Shown: piece after piece, positions 55,663 to 64,000 of the stretch
Layout: each line of letters begins with the position of its first letter
Numbering within the stretch: position 1 is the first letter of the stretch
Source of the DNA: Byssochlamys sp. IMV 00236
Lineage: Eukaryota; Ascomycota; Eurotiomycetes; Eurotiales; Thermoascaceae
NCBI GenBank assembly: GCA_001931875.2
Contig: MSJH02000823.1
Coordinates: forward strand, 410,174-474,173
DNA: 64,000 bases
Direction of reading: 5' to 3'
Program-made: the position numbers and the translations under genes
The notes under the pieces: model-generated
Told to the model about the DNA's origin: nothing
The model's database searches: none
What the model saw: only the letters and a program-made list of their open reading frames with translations

Positions 55663-56886
55663 ATTTATTTCTATTGTCAATGATGTCAGTGTTAGAACGA
55701 AAAGATACAACTTTAGGTTTATTGTATAGTATTAGGGTTCCATGGTTAACTTAGGTAAAAACCCCGATAACAACCAGATGGAGATTGTGCGTATAATACT
55801 TGCGTTATGAACTCAACTACTGGCACGTTCCAGGATAAAGCACGTTACAGGTTAACTCGAATCTCGCAGGTTTAATATTAGGCTATGACCTACCGAGCGA
55901 ACTATAACTACGGCCCAATATACCACAACACCAATTCCTAGTCTATTCCTAATTGGAAATCCTGGATAATACGTTATAAGGGAACATGAATACGGATCCA
56001 AGCTCTAAATAACTCTAATGTCTATTCTGATAGGAAATATATTCTACATGAGCACTGGCCACCGTTAAGTCTTCCCAACTATGGCCGGTGTCGATTACCT
56101 ACGTCATGGCAATCAACAGCGCTTAGGAACGAAATAACTGTGCTTATAGATCTACATACGGGGAATAGCAAATATCACACGATTTTTTTGGTCGTCGTTA
56201 CTGAAAAAGGAGGCGGCTATTTTATTTCTGTAGCAGACCCTGCAGGTTGATGGACTTGGGTCTCTCGATTGGCAGACCCACAGCGCGTACTATACCATAT
56301 GAAGTCTCTATAAGGTCACGTGCTCTCCAGTTCCACGCTGGCCTATGCTATCTAGGGTCATGTGATTTATAGTGGTCATCCAGCTATCGCTCGAGCTGTC
56401 CAGCTTCAGCATTTGCACTTCGCGCCTTTATAGTTTCGTGTGACAGCTGAAAGGATTCTTAGCAAATATTTAGATTCAAATATTAATGGATCCGGCATGT
56501 TTTACGCGAACGTTGGATATATTCGAGCTTCGATACTTCTCGACAGGCAGCTTCCATCATGTCACGTGATACCAGTAGGGGTTTCTGCAGGAACCAAGGA
56601 AGCCATCCGTCAGCTTCGCCGTTGACGTGTGCTGCTTGCGCCTGAAGCTGGATAACTCGAGCAAGGTCCATCTGCAACTCTCGGACCACTTCTCTTCGCT
56701 TTCCCATTCACACGCATTTCCCTTTAGTTTTCCTCTCTTTCTTCCCCCACATCGCATCGCTGCTGGGGGCATACCTCGATTATACCTACGCTACCGCCGT
56801 CGGCAGTCGCCCCATCGCCGCTTCGTCAACGCCCTTGCCTAGAAGCAAGATAGTATAATACTCATCGCAACGAAGGGTTGTTGGAA
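55663..56886. other. Intergenic and rpn2 promoter side, nothing else recognised
   Basis: AT-rich to about 56400, then less so. A CT-rich tract at about 56727-56752 precedes the rpn2 start and may be the core promoter or leader. Short minus frames here have no family features. Confidence 0.5.
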
Positions 56887-59800
56887 ATGGTTGGGCTATC
56901 GTCAGCAGCAGGCCTGGCCGGTTTCCTCTCGGAGCCGGATCCAGAGCTGCAGGTCTTTGCTTTGAAGACTCTGGATGCCGAGGTGGACACACTCTGGACA
57001 GAGATCGTCGATGCTATTCCGCAAATGTAAGGCATATTTTTAGCTGCGCATCGCTATATTTTGCTCTTAGATACTCCATCTAGAGCTTTATATTGCTGCT
57101 CGGTTTGGACGATCGTTGCTAACGCTGCCCCTTAGAGAGGCCCTCTACGAAGATGAGACGTTTCCGGAGAGAGAGCTCGCCGCCTTGGTGGCTTCGAAGG
57201 TGTACTATCACCTCCAGGAGTACAACGAGAGTATGGTGTTTGCCCTAGGAGCAGGGAAGCTGTTCAACTTGGATAATGGTGGCGAGTATGAAGAGACCAT
57301 AATTGGTACGGTGCCCCGGGTCCTACTGTTTACTATGTTCATTCCACGTCGTTTGTCATGCTAACATCGAGATTCCTTCCAAGCGAAATGTGTCGACACT
57401 TTTATTGCTCTCTCAGCCTCTCGCAAGGCTGCCACAGGCGACCAGCCTGCAAATCTCAACACCTCATTTCCAAGCTCCGGCAACGGCGCCACGAGCACTT
57501 CCGCTAGTCTCACTTCTCCGATCACACCTTTCTCTCAGTCTGCTCTACCTTCGAAGTCTCTGCTCTCTCGACAGGAAGTGCCTGGTGTCGATGCTGGCTA
57601 TCCTGGTGGGGACGATGCTAGTGTACAACAGACCGAAACCCCTCTTGTGTTAAAGAGAGGCGTTCAGGGCCAACTGAAGAATGTCATACAGAGTCTATTT
57701 GAGCGCTGCTTTGAGCAGAAGCGTTATCGCCAAGTGGTCGGAGTCGCGATTGAAGCCAAGAACTTAGACGTGCTACGTCGAGCGCTTGAGCAAGCCAGTG
57801 AGGATGATCAGGAGCTCCACGGCGAGTCCTCAAGGCGCGGTGAGGAGCTTATTGAATACGCTTTGGATATCTGCATGAGCATCGTTCAGGAACGTGCTTT
57901 CCGCAATGACATTCTGAAGCTCATTCTTGAACTTCTGAATGAGATCCCATCGCCTGACTACTTCTCTATTGCCAAGTGTGTAGTCTATCTGAACGAGCAC
58001 TCGATGGCATCAGCCATTCTGCGCCAGCTCGTCGAAAAGGGCGACCCAAGATCCCTTGCCGTCGCCTACCAGATCTCCTTTGACCTCTATGACAACAGCA
58101 CACAGGAGTTCCTCAAGAAGGTACGCCAGGAGATTGCTGCTCTCGTGCCTGAAGCGAACGAGTCAGGGAACGAGCAGGAAAACGGAGAAAATGCCAAGGA
58201 GTCCGACTCGTTGCTCCAGGGAGCCGCGTCGCTCGGTGGCGGTGCTGGTCAGGTCAAGCTTTCAGACGACGCCCGAAAGGCCTTCCAAGCTATTCGCGAC
58301 ATTCTTGATGGTCTGAAGACAATCCAGTTGAATCTCGAGTTCCTCTACCGGAGTAACAAGGCCGACATCTCGATTCTGAATAAGATTCGGGACAGTCTTG
58401 AGGCGCGCAATTCCATTTTCCACACGGCTGTAACACTCTCTAATGCCTTTATGCACGCCGGAACAACACACGACAAGTTCTTCCGTGACAACTTGGAATG
58501 GCTTGGAAAGGCCGTCAATTGGTCTAAATTCACGGCGACTGCCGCACTTGGTGTGATCCACCGTGGAAACCTGACTCAAGGACAGAAGCTTCTTGCTCCC
58601 TACCTGCCAAAGGAACATATCGCTGGTGTTGGAAGCACTGGTTCGGTTTACAGTCAGGGTGGTTCGCTTTACGCATTTGGTCTGATATACGCTAATCATG
58701 GGGGAATGGCTGTGGACATGATTCGCGACCACTTTAAGAAGGCTACGGAGGAAGTCGTGCAGCATGGTGGTGCCCTGGGTCTGGGTGTTGCCGGAATGGC
58801 TTCTGGAGATGAGGGAATCTACGAGGACCTGAAGAACGTCCTTTACACAGATTCGGCTCTGAATGGTGAAGCAGTGGGTCTGGCAATGGGTCTGGTTATG
58901 CTGGGCACTGGCAACATGAAGGCTTTGGAGGACATGATCCAATATGCCCATGACACTCAGCACGACAAGATCGTGCGGGGCTTGGCTCTGGGTATGGCTC
59001 TGATCATGTATGGTCGTCAGGAGGCAGCGGATGAGTTGATCAATGGCCTTCTTGGCGACCCCGATCCTACTCTCCGATACGGTGGTATCATGGCTATTGC
59101 CCTAGCATACTGTGGTAGCGGCAGCAACAAGGCTGTTCGCAAGCTGCTGCATGTGGCAGTTAGTGATGTCAACGACGATGTGCGACGAGCGGCTGTGATG
59201 AGCTTAGGATTCATCCTTTTCAGAAAGCATCAGAGCGTGCCCCGTATGGTCGAACTGCTGTCGGAATCTTACAACCCCCATGTGCGGTATGGAGCGGCCA
59301 TGGCCCTGGGTATTTCTTGCGCCGGAACCGGTCTGGATGAGGCGGTTGACCTACTTGAGCCAATGTTGAAGGATCCTACGGACTTTGTCCGACAAGGCGC
59401 TCTGATCTCTCTTGCAATGGTCTTGGTGCAGCAGAACGAGGCCATGAACCCCAAGGTTGGCACCATTCGCAAGACGATGATGAAGATGGTCGGAGACCGA
59501 CACGAAGATGCTATGGCTAAGTTTGGATGTGCTATCGCACTCGGTATCATCGATGCGGGCGGTCGAAACTGCACCATTAGCCTGCAGACGCAAACTGGCA
59601 ACCTCAACATGCCCGCTATCGTCGGAGCTGCTGTCTTCACCCAGTACTGGTACTGGTTCCCGCTGACGCACTTCCTGTCCCTCAGCTTCACGCCCACTGC
59701 CATCATTGGTGTGGACCAGAAGTTGGAGGTGCCCGTCTTCAAGTTCCACAGCAACACTCGGCCCAGTCTGTTTGACTATCCTCCCGAGCAGCAGATCAAG

Positions 59801-60493
59801 ACCGACGAAGCTCCCGAGAAGGTCAAGACTGCCGTGCTGTCTACGACTGCTCAAGCCAAGCGACGTGCTCAGCGCCGTGAGAAGCAGCAGCGCCGGGAGA
59901 GTATGGATGTTGACCAGACGCCTACGACACCCAAGGTCTCTGGACAGCTGCCGGAGAAGATGGAGACGGATGAGGCCAAGGCAGAAGAGGAGGGCAAGGA
60001 GGCTGAGAAGGAGGCCGCAGCCGCCGAGAGCTCGAAGAAGAAGGCGGAGAAGGAGAAGGTTGGTTACGAACTGGAGAACATGTCTCGAGTACTTCCGGCT
60101 CAGTTGAAGTACCTCACGTTCCCCGACCCCCGTTATGAGCCTGTAAAGAGGGTATGTATTGTCCCGTCTGTCCCAGGGGTCGACGAACGGCAGCTAACCT
60201 GGCAACAGCCCACCGGCGGGGTCGTCGTTGTACTAGACAAGCAACCGGCTGAGCCCCGAGAGACGATTGAACTCCAGGCCAGCAAGGAGGTGAAGCAGGC
60301 GGCAGCACCAGAGACTCTGCAAGACCGACTACAAGCCGCCATTGGCGCGGCCGCCCTGCAGTCAGCGCAGCGGGGAGGCCCTGCGGGAGCTGCCGCCGCG
60401 GCGGGCGTGCTGACGGCGGTGGACGAAGATGAGAGCGGCGAGGAGGCACCGCTACCGCAGGAGTTCAACTACGAGACCGAAGGCGAGGAATAG
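56887..60493 (+). CDS. rpn2: 26S proteasome regulatory subunit Rpn2
   Basis: Four exons (56887..57026, 57136..57305, 57384..60151, 60209..60493) encode 1,120 aa. The N-terminus ([22 protein letters not shown]) and EYEETIIAKCVDT across intron 2 are diagnostic. The centre has PC repeats such as [28 protein letters not shown] and [18 protein letters not shown], which build the toroid of Rpn1/Rpn2. A Lys/Glu/Ala-rich acidic-basic segment (about 775-860) is followed by the conserved [18 protein letters not shown], formed by removing the last intron. It is the largest scaffold of the 19S base, binding Rpn13 and the ATPase ring. The last intron is 57 bp, a multiple of three without a stop, so retention would insert 19 residues. 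Confidence 0.97.
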
Positions 60494-61239
60494 AAGTGGA
60501 TGGATCGTGTCATCTAGACGGAGCGGAATAGTTAGACGCTCGAGATCTGGTGTATTACTAAACGACTGCGCATTTCACGAGTGTATTTGGGATAGCGAGC
60601 GTAGAAAGCCGCCTATCAATTTACTCCAGAATTTTCTTACCACTAGGACCTGGAATGATTGCTGTACTTAGTAGGGAGTGTTCTAACAGATGTCTCACTG
60701 ACGGGAGCTCTTGCATGGGAAGATCATCCATACCGATGTAATAGTAATAATAACTAGTAATGTATGGTATTATTTTATGTGTCACATGGCAAGCGAGGGT
60801 GGCATGTCACGTGGTATCATCTGCACCTCGGCACTTTCCTCGTTCGGCAGTGGAGCCGTGATGCTGCTGGGCCAATGATCGTGGCCGCATAGTCAGACGC
60901 CGACATGACGGCACTTCCGAGGGCCAGAGAGAGCCCGAGGATAATTCGCATCGAGTTGTTCATCTCGTACGGGGTATTATTATTATTATTGTCATTAGTC
61001 CAGGAGCGAATCTGCTGACTGAAGTACGCATGTGAACGGGGCCCAAACTTAGACCAGTGGAATGCGGAGTTTTGAGTAGTCGAACTAGTCGTTTTAGTAT
61101 ATATATATTCTGGCATCTCCCCCAGACTCTGGCCTGGAAACCCCGTATTATTTCTCTGACCTTGACCGTATATCCACATACCTTGGTCTTCTGTCTCTCC
61201 TCATTCACCCAATAACCCCTTTCCATCTGCACCCACGCC
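60494..61239. other. Intergenic with an ATT microsatellite and a possible 48-codon frame
   Basis: Contains a (TTA)n tract at about 60973-60990. On the minus strand an ATG at 60963 opens 48 codons to 60817 with a signal-peptide-like start. This is also the promoter of the dehydrogenase gene. Confidence 0.5.
60817..60963 (-). CDS. Possible small secreted peptide (48 aa), unproven
   Basis: From the ATG at 60963 the frame gives MRIILGLSLALGSAVMSASDY, which looks like a signal peptide, then a short basic tail with two Cys ending KVPRCR. No homologue known to me. It is short enough to be chance, and it lies antisense between two housekeeping genes. Confidence 0.2.
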   Translation of the reverse strand: MNNSMRIILGLSLALGSAVMSASDYAATIIGPAASRLHCRTRKVPRCR

Positions 61240-63143
61240 ATGGCGAAGACATTCTCCAAGGACGAGGTCGCTTCGCATAGCAAGTCGGACAGCCTCTGGG
61301 TTGTCATCGACGAGGATGTCTACGACCTGAGCAAGTTCCAGGACGAACATCCAGGTGCGTTAGCTCTGCGTGTTCATTAAACATTGTTTCGCGATAGGAG
61401 ACCTTCTTTCAGACGCTAACAGCTCATTTTCTGCATAGGTGGAAAGAAGAGTATGGACTACCTCTCGCGCAACGCAAGCTATCGGTCCCGTACTAATCTA
61501 ATGGCGCAGTTCTCCAGCGAGTCGCAGGCAAGGACGCCTCGAAACAGTTCTGGAAGTATCACAATGAGGGGATCCTGAAGAAGTACAAGGGCAAGCTCCA
61601 GATCGGCTCTCTCGACACAAAAAAGGCTGCTGCTACTGCCCCCGCGAAGAAGGAGGCCCCCAAGCCACCCAAGGCGGCTCCCACTCCCGCTGCCGCTGCT
61701 ACTTCGCCAGCGAAACCAGCCGAGGCGCTGGAGGTTTATGGTGATCTGATTCCTTTCGCGGACCCTTCGTGGTACCAGGGTGTAAGTGACAAATTCATTA
61801 CTGCGTTCGTGCATGTGAAGATCACTTTGCTGAGAGGTGAACAATAGTATCGCTCTCCCTACTTCAACGAGACGCACGCTGCTCTGCGTGCAGAGGTCCG
61901 GGAATGGGTCGACGCAGAGATCGAGCCCTACGTCACGGAATGGGAGGAGGCCAAGAGGGTGCCGGAGACTATCTACAAGCAAATGGGTGAGAGGGGCTAC
62001 CTGGCTGGTCTCTTGGGCCTTGGATACCCGCAGCACCTCACTAATAAGAGAGTTCCATCGGTGGCTCCCGAGAAATGGGATTTCTTCCATGAGATGATTA
62101 TCACGGATGAGATCGCTCGCGTGGGCAGCGGTGGTCTCGTCTGGAACCTCCTCGGTGGTTTCGGGATCGGTTGCCCCCCTTTGGTCAAGTACGGTAAGAA
62201 GGAGCTGGTGGAGAGGATCGTCCCTGGCATCCTGGCCGGTGACAAGCGCATCTGTCTTGCCATCACGGAACCCGATGCGGGCAGTGATGTCGCCAACCTG
62301 ACCTGCGAGGCCAAGTTGTCGGAAGATGGCAAGCACTACATTGTCAACGGAGAGAAGAAGTGGATCACCAATGGTGTGTGGGCAGACTACTTCACCACCG
62401 CTGTTCGTACCGGCGGGCCCGGTATGGGCGGTGTCAGTCTGCTTCTCATCGAGAGGGAGAGCGGTGGTGTCAGCACCCGCCGGATGGATTGCCAGGGTGT
62501 CTGGAGCAGTGGCACCACCTACGTGACCTTTGAGGATGTCAAGGTTCCCGTGGAGAACCTGATTGGCAAGGAGAACCAGGGCTTCAAGGGTGAGTCAATA
62601 ATACCGTTCGATCAATATCAATGAATTCCAGTCGCTGACAGTTGAGCAGTGATCATGATGAACTTCAACCACGAGCGTGTCGGAATCATCATCCAGTGTC
62701 TCCGTTTCGCCCGTGTCTGCTACGAGGAGTCTGTCAAGTACGCCCACAAGCGCCGTACTTTCGGCAAGCGCCTCATCGACCACCCTGTGATCCGGATGAA
62801 GCTGGCCCACATGGCTCGTCAGATCGAGGCTTCCTACAACTGGATGGAGAACCTCATCTACCAGTGCCAGGTCATGGATGAGACTGAGGCCATGCTTAAG
62901 CTTGGTGGTGCCATCGCCGGTCTGAAGGCCCAGTCGACGACTACCTTCGAGTTCTGTGCTCGTGAGGCCAGTCAGATCTTCGGTGGTCTGTCCTACACTC
63001 GCGGCGGCCAGGGCGGTAAGGTCGAGCGTCTCTACCGTGACGTTCGTGCCTACGCTATCCCCGGCGGTAGCGAGGAGATCATGTTGGATCTGAGCATGCG
63101 CCAGAGTCTGCGTGTGCACAAAATGTTTGGCATGAAGCTGTGA
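61240..63143 (+). CDS. Cytochrome b5 - acyl-CoA dehydrogenase fusion
   Basis: Five exons (61240..61354, 61439..61450, 61510..61781, 61848..62589, 62650..63143) encode 544 aa. Exon 2 is a 12-nt micro-exon that supplies the GGKK of the heme motif EHPGGKKIL; all phases agree. Residues 1-80 are a cytochrome b5 domain with heme His in HPGG and in WKYHNEG. A Pro/Ala/Lys linker (~95-125) follows. The dehydrogenase has CLAITEPDAGSD and WITNG (FAD and substrate binding), KRRTFGKRL, FGGLSYTRGG, and IPGGSEEIMLDL with the likely catalytic Glu. It should oxidise acyl-CoA to enoyl-CoA, with the b5 domain possibly relaying electrons. The C-terminus MKL is not a clear PTS1. Confidence 0.95.
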
Positions 63144-63583
63144 TTCGCCTCCCTGTAGGCCCTTTTTCGTTCCATTCATCTTTCATTCTTAAATTATGTG
63201 GCCTTTGATGACATCGATATCGCGGACCGTCTGTAGTTAGCAGATCTTGGATGTAGAGTCGTGCGGACGTCCTGCAGGATTTCCTTTTGACATATGCTGC
63301 AATGTCATGTACTATATAGCAGCGAGTTCTTTGCTTATAAAACACTCATGGATACGATATTTAAACCGCACCCTCTTACTGCCAAACAAGAAACCATTCC
63401 CCGGTGTAAGGTCGAGATCTGGAAATCGATAAATTAGGTATCGGTGCTGCCTGTGATACAGAGCACTATCGCGAGTAAAACCAACTTCTGGACGATATTC
63501 TCTGGAGCTGCATGTCCGTTTATCTCTGCAACCACACATAGTATGACATAGCTCAGCTTGTGAAGGTCAATATTGTCAAATGA
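63144..63583. other. Intergenic, 3' region of the dehydrogenase gene
   Basis: No gene recognised; short frames on both strands only. Confidence 0.5.
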
Positions 63584-63970
63584 AGCAAGTATAGAATTTG
63601 GACACTCAACTTATCCAACTCCGCCCACGCAGACGGACCAAGCACGCAGTTATCGGGAAGCATCTCGGCGGACAACTTAAAACGCCCTCCGGCCAAAGCT
63701 GAGCAACAAGCCTCGACTCCGACTTCCCTCCCTTTCCTCTCGCTTGACACAACCTCGTCGACTATTCCTCTATCGGAGGCCGTGCGAAGGGTTGAGAGTT
63801 CTCTTCAAAATCTTCGCTCCACCGCGTGGGGAGAGAAAGAAGCTACCTTTGTTTCCTTGTGGCGGCGCATTGAAACCTACGGCGACGCCAACTTGCTGCT
63901 CGCTGGGAAGAAACTCAAGGTGGCCAGTTCAGGCCCTTTTCGATGGAACTCGACTGAATATTTCATTTGA
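63584..63970 (+). other. Open frame of 128 codons without ATG, possibly an exon of an unrecognised gene
   Basis: The plus frame is open from the TGA at 63581 to a stop at 63968-63970. It reads ISADNLKRPPAKAEQQASTPTSLP followed by a helical segment EAVRRVESSLQNLRSTAWGEKE. Composition looks coding (Ser/Pro linker then amphipathic helix), but no in-frame ATG exists and no acceptor is obvious, so an upstream exon would be needed. Not recognised. Confidence 0.3.
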
Positions 63971-64000
63971 AGTCGATAATTTGCTCTTACCGTCGCATTA

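Overview
This is nuclear DNA from a filamentous ascomycete, most likely an Aspergillus-like member of the Eurotiales. Genes carry short introns (about 50-130 bp) with GTRNGT donors, CTAAC-type branch sites and YAG acceptors. Several proteins are typical of Pezizomycotina: class I phosphomannose isomerase, cytochrome b5-acyl-CoA dehydrogenase fusion, LysM/CBM18/GH18 killer-toxin-type chitinase and fungal HNH proteins. Exon boundaries were worked out by hand by requiring phase agreement and family continuity.

Layout. 1-2.9 kb: an intron-containing tRNA-Pro(AGG) and a decayed HNH endonuclease gene. 2.9-6.5 kb: a hot-dog dehydratase/hydratase gene and an intact HNH gene, bounded by two inverted hairpin repeats. 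6.9-11.9 kb: a FATP-type acyl-CoA synthetase and a capsular-polysaccharide-type glycosyltransferase. 13.3-16.7 kb: a Cys-rich single-pass membrane protein and a basic Ser-rich protein of unknown function. 18.7-29.2 kb: an accessory locus with an F-box protein, a secreted protein and a large chitinase transcribed divergently from it. The chitinase has an in-frame TAG just before its catalytic motif. A decayed partial copy of the chitinase, an AT-rich block and a 66-bp minisatellite follow. 29.8-33 kb: a secreted thioredoxin-reductase-like flavoprotein and an ankyrin protein. 35-37 kb: a PiT-family phosphate permease with a distal CACGTG box. 38-51.6 kb: a small membrane protein, phosphomannose isomerase, a second protein sharing a motif with the 13-17 kb genes, a patatin-like lipase, an alpha/beta hydrolase and an Atg28-like coiled-coil protein. 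52-55.7 kb: degenerate accessory DNA with a PD-(D/E)XK-like remnant, a kinase N-lobe fragment, a 58-bp repeat pair and microsatellites. 56.9-63.1 kb: core genes rpn2 and a cytochrome b5-acyl-CoA dehydrogenase fusion with a 12-nt micro-exon.

How the genes relate. Most are independent housekeeping genes: lipid activation and oxidation, phosphate uptake, mannose metabolism, proteasome. They are interrupted by accessory islands. The most distinctive unit is the F-box / secreted protein / chitinase locus at 18.7-27.3 kb, which resembles fungal killer-toxin-like chitinase loci. Its chitinase ORF is broken at one codon while about 1,000 downstream codons stay open. A second unexpected signal is a short motif shared, with nearly fixed spacing, by three otherwise different proteins encoded at 13-17 kb and 42-43 kb.
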